NCBI GenBank assembly: GCA_947685225.1
Contig: CANTUV010000003.1
Span: forward strand, 2,488,001-2,552,000
Length of the DNA: 64,000 nt
From: Garcia nutans
Lineage: Eukaryota > Streptophyta > Magnoliopsida > Malpighiales > Euphorbiaceae
Direction: 5' to 3'
The notes beneath the pieces were generated by a model that was not told the origin of the DNA, made no database searches, and worked only from the letters and a program-made list of their open reading frames with translations. Positions 11,946 through 22,062 of this stretch are shown here, in pieces; position 1 is the first letter of the stretch, and every line of letters starts with the position of its first letter. The position numbers and the translations under genes are program-made.

Positions 11946-13007
11946 CGTTTGTAATCCAGGGCTGTGAGCAAGAGAGAATCAATGACATGAGATGCAAATG
12001 TATGTATGCATGTATGCACAAACAACAAACAAACAAAGATAATTAGAACGTTCCTTCCAACCTTATAACTTCTACACACGAATGGCAAGTCTTTTTTCGT
12101 AGGCATATGGTTAACAAAATGCCAACTTGGGGTATCTTGTTTTTGAATAATTCCCTCGGATGTTTCAACCAATAGTTATATTTTCAAAAATGGAAATCAT
12201 TTCATGATAATTCCCATTAATTAGGTTTTAATCCAATCAACCAACTAAAGCAACTTTTATGCTATATTGGATTAAAACTAAATTAAGAGGTTTTTTATAA
12301 ATAGATTTCTCACTTGAAAAAGTAACTAATGATTCATGGTAAAAATAAGCCCATGATTAATAATTCTTAGTATAAACTAGGCTCACAATTGATTTTAGTT
12401 ATTTTCATAATTGAAATAAATATTCGTAAGCTCTTTCAAAAGGTTATGAAAATAATTTTGTTTCTAAGCCCATTGTAAATGGATTTTGGGCTTTATATTT
12501 GGGTCATGAGAAAAGAATTTTTAATTTGTTTTTTTAGAAAAGTTTTATGTCCAAAGATCATCTTGAAAAGTTTTGAAAATAGCTTTGGTCTTTTGGACTT
12601 TAAAGAAAAATTTATTTTTAGCTTAAAATGTATGTAGGTCATATTTAGAAAAAGAACAAACCAAATAAGCCATGATTTAAACCAAGATTAACCATAGTCA
12701 AACAACAAGCATTTGAGGTAAAAACCTTAGGAAAGTGATTAGGCCAATTACATGAGCTTTAGTCTTTGGGTTAAAAGGCTTAGGTTCCCATAACAAGTAT
12801 ATACCAAAAGGTACAAGGCTATGAGTGGTTATGTCATGCTCGATCCCCACACCTTGAGTGAAAGTATGATATCCCTTACATAATGCAACACGGGTAACAC
12901 GGGCATCCAAACTCACACACACAATGCAATCTAAGTGATGAAATGGATAATATCATGATAAAAAAGAATAGAATAATTTAAAGACCAATGGAATCAACTT
13001 CTCTTAT
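11946..13007 (-). other. Leader (5' untranslated region) of Tat element A
   Basis: Sequence between primer site and gag, without a convincing protein. It aligns with 35548-36472 in element B (for example AGGCTATGAGTGGTTATG at about 12815 and 36446). A short minus-strand frame at 12172-11849 only overlaps the start of gag at its C-terminal end. Confidence 0.6.
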
Positions 13008-13024
13008 CCCTAGTGGAGTTGCCA
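13008..13024 (-). promoter_or_regulatory. Primer binding site of Tat element A
   Basis: One base after the LTR end on the minus strand reads TGGCAACTCCACTAGGG. It starts with TGG as expected for pairing with a tRNA CCA end and is close to the tRNA-Arg-type sites known for Ogre/Tat elements; exact tRNA assignment needs a tRNA set from the genome. This site fixes the true orientation of this LTR family as TGTAGACCC (start) to CCCCGCTCACA (end). Confidence 0.7.
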
Positions 13025-13025
13025 C

Positions 13026-15009
13026 TGTGAGCGGGGATTTTTGCCCCTACTCCCAATGGATTAATTCTTGTGAGTTTGGCACTGTTTAGGCTCAGGGCCT
13101 TAGAGAACACGGGCCTAAGCCTAAAGAAAATGGAATCGCCACCCGGACGGACTGAAAAAAGAAAGGGGTGGATGACTCAATTTTTAAGGAATCCCTAGCC
13201 CCTTAATGGGTTCAGAAAGTTGGGTACGTATGGAGAAGGCGAGAATTGGCCCAGCACCACCACAACACCCGATTCATTGGAACCGACCTCCTTTTTTGGT
13301 CTTAATATTATAAAATTCTTAAACATAACGATATTATCCATAATACATGCGATCATAAGAATAAATAAATACTTTATTAAAATAACAACAATGTCCAAAC
13401 AAAACAAATAAATGGACACCCATCCGAGAATGGAAACATGTCCTTACATCATATTATATCTAAAGCTAGATAGGACACCTACCAAAAAGTGGAAACGTGT
13501 CCTTTACATTGATCTAAAAGCTTTAAAATAAATTAAATTACATGATGGTTACAATATGAGGTATCCAAAAAATGCAAACATACCTCTTATAATGTTTTGA
13601 AACCAAAGCAAATCAATAAAAGTAACCAACCATTCATCATAAATAAATCATTCATCAAAGACATGAAATATCAATCAAAATATATAACAAACATTCATCT
13701 CATTTAAATAAAACAATAAGTATATGAATTTAGGGTTTATGCATCAATTATGGTTTCTTGGATTTTATGTTTAACAATTAGGGTTTGTATTTTAATTACT
13801 GGATTAATCAATTGAGAAATATTTAATGTAAAAGAAAAAATATGGTTACTGGATGTTTGAATTAAAGATTAGTTTTGAAATAATTTAGGGTTTGAATCTA
13901 AAGAATAAATATTTTGGATTTAGGGTTTCAAAAGTTGTGTGAAACTAATATTAAGGTTTGGGGTTTAAGTGAATAAAATTAAAGATCATGAAAATAGGAT
14001 TGAGAGTTAGGTGTTTGGAAAGAATAGGCTACTGTGAATCTTAGAAAAATAGAATTGATTATGGTTTTGAGAAAATAGATTATTGTTTTATTGTTTCAGA
14101 AAAGTGTAATTAGGGTTTTAGATTTAAAAAATTAGTTTTACAGGTATTAAGATATTAGTGTTTTGGTTCATGAAACATATAATTTAGATTCAACAATTTC
14201 ATGCTACTGAAAAACTAATATCAAAATACTTTAACAAAACATTAAAAAAGAAAGCATGTTATGGCTACTGTAAATATAAACAAGTCAATAAAAACTCAAA
14301 CCTCCGTTGTTAGTTCCACCATAATTTGAATTCTAGTTGAACAATAACAAAGACAGTGTGTGCTGCCTTTGATGGATTCTTTGTTTTTTGTTGCTTCTTC
14401 CAGTCCAAGCTTTTGAAAATTTTTTGAAAAAGAGTGAATAATTCTTGAATAAAATTCCAATTCCAAAAGCCCCAAATCCATATCCAAATCCCAAAAAAAT
14501 CCCCTTTCAGTGTGTTTTAATGTGGTATTTATAGTCAACTAAAATAAAAAACTTAGTATGTTATGAAAATTAAAGACTATTTCGGAAATAAAGTCAAAAA
14601 CCAAGTAAAATAGCATTTCGGCAAAAACTGCGTGCGGACGAGCTGGGGGAACGCAAAACTGCGCGGGACTCAATTTTGCCACAAGTTTTGCTTGTGGGCA
14701 AATTGGCCTATGGCCTATTCACCACAAGTAAAACTTGTAGCGAATTGGCAGGTGTTCCTACGGCGAATTGGCCCAAGCCAATTCATAGCCAGCAACTTTC
14801 GTCGCCGATTTTTATTTATTTTTATTTTTTATATTATTTTTATTTATTTATTATTATTATATTTTAAAAAATAAATAAAAGGTAAAATAAATATTATATT
14901 AAAATAAATAATAAATAAAATATGTAATATAAATAAATATACCATAAAAATTATTTTGGACTGTTTTAAAATCTTTGGACTGGATTGGATAAAAAATTAG
15001 GGGTCTACA
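13026..15009 (-). repeat. Tat A 5' LTR, 1984 bp
   Basis: On the minus strand it starts TGTAGACCCC at 15009 and ends CCCCGCTCACA at 13026. It shows the family layout: AT-rich U3, a GC-richer region full of inverted repeats (14625-14815), a TATA box, an AGGGTTT/AACCCTAA-rich stretch, and a conserved U5 end. The same layout recurs at 50623-52536, 49446-50622 and 62560-64000. Confidence 0.85.
14526..14533 (-). promoter_or_regulatory. TATA box in Tat A LTR
   Basis: TATAAATA on the minus strand, downstream of the U3 inverted-repeat zone. The motif is conserved at the matching place in other LTRs of the family (51965-51972 minus, 49935-49942 plus, 47741-47748 minus, 63136-63143 plus), which supports use as the core promoter. 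Confidence 0.7.
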
Positions 15010-15164
15010 CCATGTCTCTTGATTTTCCATAAACTTTGATCCATCACTCCATTGTATTTCACTTCAACCTAAATTAAATACTTCAAACAATATTTAAACA
15101 CAAATTAAAGGAAAAATTAACTAAAAACCAATAAAATTACCCTAAAAATATAAACATAACTGAT
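15010..15164. other. Unassigned AT-rich spacer
   Basis: About 155 bases between the U3 end of LTR A and the start of recognisable LTR B sequence. I see no coding frame, repeat or motif; it may be target DNA or a diverged LTR edge. Confidence 0.4.
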
Positions 15165-15679
15165 TGAAATAGGTACACATAGGGAAGGTTAGAATGACCC
15201 AACACCCCCATAACACCCGGATCATTGAAACTAGTCTCCTTTTCAGGTCTATATATTATCAAATTCTTTAACTTATTATGATACCATCCATACTACATGC
15301 AATGGAAATAAATAAATATTCGTTATATTAAAATCAAGAAAGTCTAAACAAACTAATAAAATGGGCACCCATATAAGACGAAAACATGCGCTTGCAATAA
15401 TGTCCAATGTCAAAAACTAAATAAAATAGGACAACCACCATTTGGTGAAAATATATTCCTTACATTAATCCCAAAACATAAAATAAATTAAATTACAGTT
15501 AGCTTAACAAATGAGACAAATGACCACCCACAAAGTGAAAATATGTCTCTTAAATCTTGTAAATTTAAATAATTAAATAAATATAATTAAACCATTCAAT
15601 CATTCATCATAAATAAAATAAGAGTGAATCATCCATCATAAGCATACAATAATAAATTAAATAATTAAATCTAAGATCC

Positions 15680-16847
15680 TGTGAGCGGGGATTTTTGCCC
15701 CCACTCCCGGTGGAATGGTTCTTGCGACTTTGGCACTATTTAGGCTCTGGGCCTTAGAGAACACGGGCCTAAGCCTGGAGAAAATAGAGTCACCACCCGG
15801 ATGAGCTGAGAAAAAGAAAGGAGTGGATGACTCAATTACTAAGGAATCCCCAACCTCCTAATGGGTTCGAAAAGTTAGGTACGTGTGGGGAATGTGAGAA
15901 ATGGTCCAGCACCCCCACAAATGCCCGGTTCATTGGAACCGGTCTCCTTTGCAGGTCTTAATATTATAAAATTCTTAAAAATAACAATATTATCCATACT
16001 ACATGCAATAATTAAAATAAAACTTCATTGTATTAAAATCAAAGCAATGTCCAAATAAAACAAATAAATGGACACCCATCCGAGGATGGAAACATGTCCT
16101 TACATTGTCCATGTCTAAAACTAAATAGAACACCAACTGAAAGGTGGAAACATGACCTTTACATCAGTCCAAAATATAAAAGCAATTTAAATTACATAAA
16201 ATTTAACTAATGAGGTACCCACAAAGTGAAAACATACCTCTTACAATTTTAATACCAAAACAAATAAATAATAATCATAATAATAAAGAAAATATCCATC
16301 CATGATAAATTAAATAAATCAAGCATTGAAATTAAATAAATCAACCATCAAAACATATAATAAACTATTTAATCAAATCTAAAATCAAATAAAGCAATAA
16401 ATATATAAGTTTAGGGTTCGCATCTTAAAATAGGATTTTAGAATTTTAATTACTAAATTAGGGCTTTGGAAAAAGGAAAGTTAAAAACTAGAGTTTTGTA
16501 ATTAGGGTTTTGAAATTAGGGCTTATGAAACTAGGGTTTTTGAATTCAGGGTTTGGAATTAGGGTTTTTAGGGTTTAACTTACTATGAATTCAGGGTTTG
16601 GAATTAGGGTTTTAGGGTTTAACTTACTTCGAATTTAGGGTTTGGAATTAGGGTTTTTAGGGTTTAACTTGCTGCGAATTTAGGGTTTGGAATTAGGGTT
16701 TTATAATTGAATTTATGCCTCTTTAATCCGAACCAACTTCTTTAAAAATTATAAACTAGGTTTAAATATTTTAAAGTCGGATCAAATTTATTTTTTCATC
16801 CTTTAATTAGGACCATATCAAATTGGGGTCAAAATTAAGGGTCTACA
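15680..16847 (-). repeat. Solo Tat-type LTR nested in the Tat B LTR, 1168 bp
   Basis: Complete termini of the family: TGTGAGCGGGG at 15680 and AGGGTCTACA ending at 16847, with no internal element sequence. The flanks GATCC (15675-15679) and GGTCC (16848-16852) look like a target duplication with one change. It is shorter than LTR A because the TATA and inverted-repeat zones are absent. Confidence 0.75.
16542..16708 (+). repeat. 45-bp tandem repeat in the solo LTR
   Basis: Nearly four units starting at 16542, 16587, 16631 and 16676, each GAATT[CT]AGGGTTTGGAATT followed by AGGGTTTTTAGGGTTTAACT. It expands the AGGGTTT-rich zone of this LTR family. It is not telomeric, because the period is 44-45. 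Confidence 0.85.
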
Positions 16848-16984
16848 GGTCCAATCTTAAATTAGGCATTAAACATAAAAAATTAGGGTTTTACATATGA
16901 CATTAGGGTTTATTGATGTAGTTTAGGGTTTTTGGGGTTTTACACATACAATTAGGATTTTTGTGGTCAAATTAGGGTTTTAGG

Positions 16985-17160
16985 TTTTTAAGCATGCAAA
17001 TTAGGGTTTTAGGTCTTTAAGCATGCAAATTAGGGTTTTTGTGTTCAAATTAGGGTTTGAGGTCTTTAAGCATGAAAATAGGGTTATGGGTACACAATAA
17101 GGCTAAAATATGCAAATTAGGATTATAGGTACACAATAAGGCTAAAATATGCAAATTAAA
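16985..17160 (+). repeat. Short irregular repeats in the LTR B remnant
   Basis: AAGCATGCAAATTAGGGTTT occurs twice with 35-45 bp spacing, and ACACAATAAGGCTAAAATAT occurs twice. They are local duplications in the AT-rich part of the LTR. Confidence 0.6.
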
Positions 17161-17640
17161 ATTTCATTCTAAAACTAAAGCCTAAGACATACCAACTAAG
17201 ATTAAACCTACAAGATTAGGGTTTTGGAATTATAGAATTAGGGTTTTAGAAGATGGATCAAAATGCAAGATTATGTTTCTATTGTAAATTTAGGTCTCGA
17301 ATGAACATTGAAATTGGGATCACAATTTTATTGAATATAACTTATCAAATAAACAAAACTCCACAATATACCTAATTCTTAAAATAATGTGAAGATGGCT
17401 AATTAAAATTTAAACAGAATAAGAGAATGATACCTACATCGTAGGCTCCACCAATTGTACTATATTGGACCAAGCTCCTTTATGTTATTGCCTAAAACAA
17501 TTCTGAGTTTTTGGTCAGAGGTTTAATGCAATCCGAGGACAATTGATTTATTTTGCTACTGCCTCTTTTATTACTTTGTGTTTTTGTGGTTTTTGAATTA
17601 ATTTCTTTTCTTCATTAATAATTGATTTTCTATCCAATTA

Positions 17641-17794
17641 TTTCCATTCTTTAATAGACTCTGCTGACCTTCTATCATATGAGAGTTCGAGCTTTCTTTT
17701 AGCCATCTATTCCATTCTTCAGTGGATTGTGCTTACCTTTTGTCATCTGAGAGTTTCAGATTTCTTCTAGCCATTTGTTCTATTCTTTAATGGA
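17641..17794 (-). other. 3' untranslated spacer of Tat B
   Basis: Two rough copies of a TCTTTAATGGATTGTG / CATCTGAGAGTTTCAG motif lead into the 43-bp array. No gene seen. Confidence 0.5.
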
Positions 17795-18095
17795 TTGTGA
17801 GTCTTTACCCTTCAAGATGAATCTTCCTTTGGAGATTGGGTCTTTACCCTTCAAAAATAGGTCTTTATCCTTTGAGGATTGGGTCTTTACCCTTCAAAAA
17901 TGAATCATCATCCTTTAGAGTATAGGTCTTTAAACTTTAAAAATTTGGAGATTGAGTCTTTACCCTTAAAAAATGGATCTTCATCCTTTTGAGATTGGCT
18001 CCTTACCCTTCAAAAATGTTTCTTCATCCTTTGGAGATTGGGACTTTACCCTTTAAAAATGGATCTTCAACCTTTCGAGATTGGGTCTTTACCCT
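17795..18095 (+). repeat. 43-bp minisatellite, array B left fragment
   Basis: About seven units of the same minisatellite as 7346-8075. It stops within a unit at ...TTTACCCT where Athila begins; the interrupted unit resumes at 28975 with ACCCTTCAAAAAATGG. Confidence 0.9.
18091..18095. other. Target site duplication of Athila (left copy)
   Basis: ACCCT at 18091-18095 equals ACCCT at 28975-28979 just after the 3' LTR. Five bases is the size made by gypsy integrases. This proves that the two LTRs belong to one insertion. Confidence 0.9.
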
Positions 18096-18384
18096 TGTTT
18101 TATTAGTTTTTGTCATAAAATTGCTATTTATTTATGATGATAATTATTGTTTTCTTCACGCATTTTGGTAGTTTTAATCTGTTTATTTAGTGATTTCATG
18201 CATTTTGGCAGTTTTGATTTATCCTAGTATTTAGATCATTTTTGTACTAGTTTTTAGTATGATATTTATGTGTTTTTGGTTAATGTTTCATTTGATTCTT
18301 GTTTAAAGTTTGTTTTAAGTGTTTATTTTAGGTTAAAGTGCAAAAACCCCCCTTGGAAGATAAAACAAAGAAAGAGGAGCATGA

Positions 18385-18860
18385 ATCAAGCAAGACATGG
18401 CCAAGCCAAATCAAGCTTGGTCGTGTCACCTCATGGAAATTTTTGGCAGATCATGACATGGGCAGGAGACACGGCCAAGCCACTGGTCGTGTCTCACCTA
18501 AAGGGCAAAACCAAAGAAACCAAGAAAGAATGGAAAATTTGGCAGAAGCTGACACTGGCAGGTGACACGGCCACAAGCTTGGCCGTGTCCCATCCTAAGC
18601 CAAGAACAAAGAAGAACCAAAGAAAAGACACAGAAGCTGACACACTTAAGAGACACGGCCAAGCCACTGGCCGTGTCACATGACATGGCCAGGAGCTTGG
18701 CCGTGTCACATGACATGGCCAGGAGCTTGGCCGTGTCACTCTCATCTTCAAAGAATAAAGAAGACCAAAGAAGAAACAGAAGATGACACACCCAGGTGAC
18801 ATGGCCAAGCCAGTGGCCGTGTCACATGACACGGCCACAAGCTTGGTCGTGTCACTCCAT
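18385..18860 (+). repeat. GGCCGTGTC inverted and tandem repeats in Athila U3 (5' LTR)
   Basis: GACACGGCCA and its complement TGGCCGTGTC alternate many times, for example TGACATGGCCAGGAGCTTGG followed by CCGTGTCA at about 18681-18708 and again one unit later. Each pair can form a hairpin with a 10-12 bp stem. The zone lies upstream of the TATA box and is far more GC-rich than the rest of the LTR. Confidence 0.85.
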
Positions 18861-18904
18861 GAGACCAAAGAAAGAAAAGACACGGACTTTTATCAAGGGA
18901 TTTG

Positions 18905-18913
18905 TATAAATAG
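18905..18913 (+). promoter_or_regulatory. Athila TATA box (5' LTR)
   Basis: TATAAATAG in the context GGGATTTG...AAGAATTAGGG, conserved in the 3' LTR at 27959-27967. Transcription of the element would start roughly 30 bases downstream. Confidence 0.8.
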
Positions 18914-19927
18914 AAGAATTAGGGCAAGGGGGAGGGGACTTCTTCTTCATCAGCTGTTGGACTTCTTCTTCTTCTGCCGTTCTACACACAACTTTCAGCT
19001 GTTCTCTATTTTTCTCTGGAAATTGATTTCACTTTCATCCAAACACTCTAGATTAAATTAGTTCTAGCCATTACATTATTCTTTTAGCACAAATCTGAGC
19101 AAGAGATTCTTCAAAAGCAAAGGAAGATTGTAATTGGTTTTGTTCTTAAACTCTATTTCTTAAGTTTCATTGAAATTATGTTTATGAATACTTTGATGTC
19201 TAAATAGATTTCTTTGAATTTTAATGAGATGAATTTGTTTGGTATCATCATTATGAACTAATTTTGATCTAGTCTAGGGTTTGTATGGATCTACTATGAT
19301 TGTATGAAATAGTTATTGCTCTTAACTGATTTATTTCTCTTATCCTTAATTGAATGGAATAATGTTAATATATAATTGATTGGCCACCAATTAGGTGTTT
19401 TAGGTATTTAGATAAAGGATTGAGAAATGAAATATAATACTGGAATAATTTAATTAGGGACTTAGGTGAATTACAAATATAAACCTAAGGAAAAGATCAT
19501 TTTCATTATAATAAGATTAATTGAAGGAGGTTTGAATGCGAAAGCTTATTTCCTTGATTTGATTAATTAAGTTACTTGAAATATGATCTTTGAAATTAAA
19601 CCAGTTGAGAGGAATAACCATGCATACATATAAATTAGTAGAGAAGTGCAAACCCTAGGCTTTTTCTATTAAGTGAATCAATATCCTTGTTTAGTTTCCT
19701 TTCATTGCTATAAATTCAATTCATTTCTGTTTTCATTAGTTGTTCAGCAATTCAATCTTATAAATCAAAAACTACTAATTAATAATTTGTTCATTATGAT
19801 TTGATAAATAATTAGCCTATCTAGCTTCCTTGTGAGATGACCTTGAGGTGTTCATCGAAATACTACAGCAGCCTTGTATACTTACGAGTGTGGCTTTAGT
19901 AGTGTTTACCAGAGTGCAAAAAGTTTT

Positions 19928-19945
19928 TGGCACTGTTGCCGGAGA
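19928..19945 (+). promoter_or_regulatory. Athila primer binding site
   Basis: TGGCACTGTTGCCGGAGA lies a few bases after the 5' LTR. Athila elements use a tRNA-Asp-type site reading TGGCGCCGTTGCCGGGGA; this copy differs at three positions, all G/A or C/T changes. Confidence 0.82.
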
Positions 19946-20061
19946 AGCTAATTGGCGTAATTGTTTATTAGTTATAAATATTTTAAATTATTTTTCATTG
20001 TTTATATTTTATTTTATTTTTCTTTTGCTTTTAATAATTCCTTTTTCCAGAAATTTTGTTT

Positions 20062-21432
20062 ATGCAAGGTAGGAGATCACTCGAAGGAGAGCTTTACCCA
20101 CTTATTTCAGAAATTCAGAGAGTGAAAAGGAGCAGAGAAGAGTTTGAACTGTATACTAGGTTTGATACAGAGGAGGAAATTTATGATTTTGAGTCGGATA
20201 CTGCACAATCTACCAGTATGGGAGATGATAGGTAAAGAACTATGAGGGATTTTGCCAGACATGTCATTGAGACTTCCACCTCATGTATAAGATTGACAGA
20301 TGCAGCAAGAAATTACAAGTTGAAGAATATCCATTACAACATGCTGCCATCTTTCTATGGAGTTTCGAATGAGGATTCTTTGAATTTTATCCGGGATTTC
20401 TACTCCACCCTCAACACATTTCCATTGGGAGGACTAACAGAAGACCAGTTGAGGATGAGGTGTTTTCCATACACATTAAAGGATAGGGCAAAAAGCTGGC
20501 TTATGATGTTGCCTGAAAATTCTTTGACAACTTGGGAGCTAGTCTATAACAAGTTTATGGGCAAATTTTACTCACATCAGAAGACAGCTGAATTAAGAGG
20601 AAAAATAGCTACATTTGCTCCATTTGAAGGAGAGCCATTTCATGAGGCTTGGGACAGGTTTAAGATGTTGTTAATTCGGTGTCCACACCATCACTACCCA
20701 CTTCAACTGCTAAATCAGTTTTTCTACGATGGTCTAACCCAGCAATTTCAGAATACTGTTGATAATGCAGCTGGGGGAGCTATGGGAGAAAAGACAGCAG
20801 AAGAGACTTATGAAATCTTTGAAATGTTGGGAGCTAATTCCCAATAGAAAAGTGTAAAAAGAAGAAGTAAAGGGGTAAATCAAGTGGAAGCCAATAGTGA
20901 GATGGTTAATCAGATAGGCGAATTGACAAGGCAAGTGCAGATGCTGAACATGAAGAACAATGCTTTTTCATCCACTTAAGAAGTGTGTGGAATTTGTGGA
21001 ACTTTTGGGCATGGAGCAAATATATGCCCAACTGCGTATGAGTCTTATGGAAATGAGGCTGAGCAAGTTAATGCTATGGAGGGATATTAACTAAGGGCCT
21101 GGAATGATCCTTTCTCAAACACTTACAATCTTGGTTAGCGGAATCATCCAAATTTTTCCTGGGCAACAAACAATTCTCAACAACCTTTCCATCTGCTTCA
21201 GAGACAAAATCAACCGCCCGGGCAATCTTCAAATCAAGGGCAGCCTAAGAGAGGCAATTTGGAGGATAGTTTACATGCTTTTATCCAAGTTAGTACCAAG
21301 AATCAAGAAATGAATAACAAAAGGTTGGATTCGTTGGAAGCATCTTTCAAGAAAGTGGAGACCCAAGTGGGACAACTTGCACAATAGATGCAGATTCAAC
21401 AAAAAGGAAAATTTTCGAGTCAACCTGAGTAA
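20062..21432 (+). pseudogene. Athila gag with zinc knuckle (seven premature stops)
   Basis: The frame starts at ATG 20062. The gag domain at 20242-20847 shows NYKLKNIHYNMLPSFYG, YTLKDRAKSWLMMLPENSLT and GEPFHEAWDRFKMLLIRCPH, the usual Athila capsid wording. A CCHC knuckle, CGICGTFGHGANIC, is encoded at 20986-21027. In-frame stops: TAA 20233, TAG 20845, TAA 20977, TAA 21088, TAG 21136, TAG 21385, TAA 21430. No frameshift occurs, and the same frame runs on into protease. Each stop is one transition away from CAA, CAG, CGA or TGG. Confidence 0.88.
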
Positions 21433-21441
21433 GCACAAGCA

Positions 21442-22059
21442 GTGACTGTTCTTAGAAGTGGCAAGGTAATAAATAATGGTGTTGAAAATAATTTTGTGAA
21501 TGCAGGTGATCAAGAAAACAAAAAGGAAGGAGAATCAGAGGACAAGGGTGATGGAGAAAAATCAATGGAGCAATCTCCTTCAGCAGATTTACACAAGGTA
21601 AGTAATCCTTACCGGCCACCTATACCTTTCCCCAGCAGGTTGAAGAATGATAAACAAGATAAGCAATTTTTAGATATCTTCAACATGGTGTCTAAGGTAA
21701 GTATTAACTTACCTTTACTTGAAGTAATAAAGAATATTCCGACTTATGCCAAATTCTTCAAAGAATTGAACACCAAGAAAAAGAGGTATGAGGCAAATGA
21801 AAAGGTGATAGTATCAGAGGTAGCTAGTGCTATTTTGCAACATAAACTACCTCCGAAGCTAAAGGATCCTGGCAGTTTCATAATTAAAATTACTATGGGT
21901 AATGGAAAGGGGACTGATGGCATGTGTGATTTAGGAGCCAGTGTTAATTTGATGCCTTACTCTGTGTATCTTGAATTAGAACTTGGGGAACTTAAACCTA
22001 CTAAAATGGTCTTGCAATTAGTTGACAGATCTCTTAGATTCCCAAAAGGAGTTATATAA
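21442..22059 (+). pseudogene. Athila protease, N-terminal part
   Basis: Retropepsin active site DLGASVNLMPYSVY with the Asp codon at 21928-21930; DLG is the normal Athila form. Upstream lies a lysine and glutamate-rich linker containing NPYRPPIPFPSRL and KFFKELNTKKKR, usual before Athila protease. It ends at TAA 22057-22059, after which the frame continues with protease C-terminal sequence. Confidence 0.85.
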
Positions 22060-22062
22060 GAT

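Larger units (their letters stand above)
7346..15009 (-). mobile_element. Tat element A: Tat/Ogre-type element with gag but no pol
   Basis: Read on the minus strand: LTR (15009-13026), primer site (13024-13008), leader, gag (about 11945-10520), then 2.4 kb of non-coding sequence and a 43-bp tandem array, cut at 7346 by T1. No RT, RNase H or integrase motif is visible between gag and the array. The gag is very like that of the autonomous Tat element D. The same order recurs in B, so the absence of pol is a family trait and not a private deletion. The design resembles the gag-only non-autonomous plant elements described as TR-GAG. The 3' LTR is not in the window. Confidence 0.75.
15165..17640 (-). 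repeat. Tat B 3' LTR remnant, split by a solo LTR
   Basis: 15165-15679 aligns with the U5 side of LTR A from about 13225 on (GTACACATAGGGAAGGTTAG, then the ATTATCC...TACATGC stretch). 16848-17640 resembles the AGGGTTT-rich and R regions (TGATACCTACATCGTAGGCT, then the CCACCAATT zone). The first 200 bases of the U5 side and the U3 with its TATA box are missing, so it is an eroded LTR. Confidence 0.6.
18096..19921 (+). repeat. Athila 5' LTR, 1826 bp
   Basis: It starts TGTTTTATTAG and ends ...ACCAGAGTGCAAAA, where the 3' LTR has ...ACCAGAGCGTAACA, so the terminal CA has decayed. Around the TATA box the two LTRs differ by about 3 bases in 200. Relative to the 3' LTR it has an extra AAGTGTTTATTTT near 18316. 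Confidence 0.9.

Noticed and set aside
16400..17060. AGGGTTT-rich stretches as interstitial telomere repeats
   Set aside because: Spacing is irregular or 45 bp, not 7 bp, and the same motif is a normal part of the Tat LTR U5 side.
18270..19061. Frames over the GGCCGTGTC zone on both strands as genes
   Set aside because: They arise from stop-poor GC-rich repeats inside an LTR and are not conserved in frame between the two LTRs.
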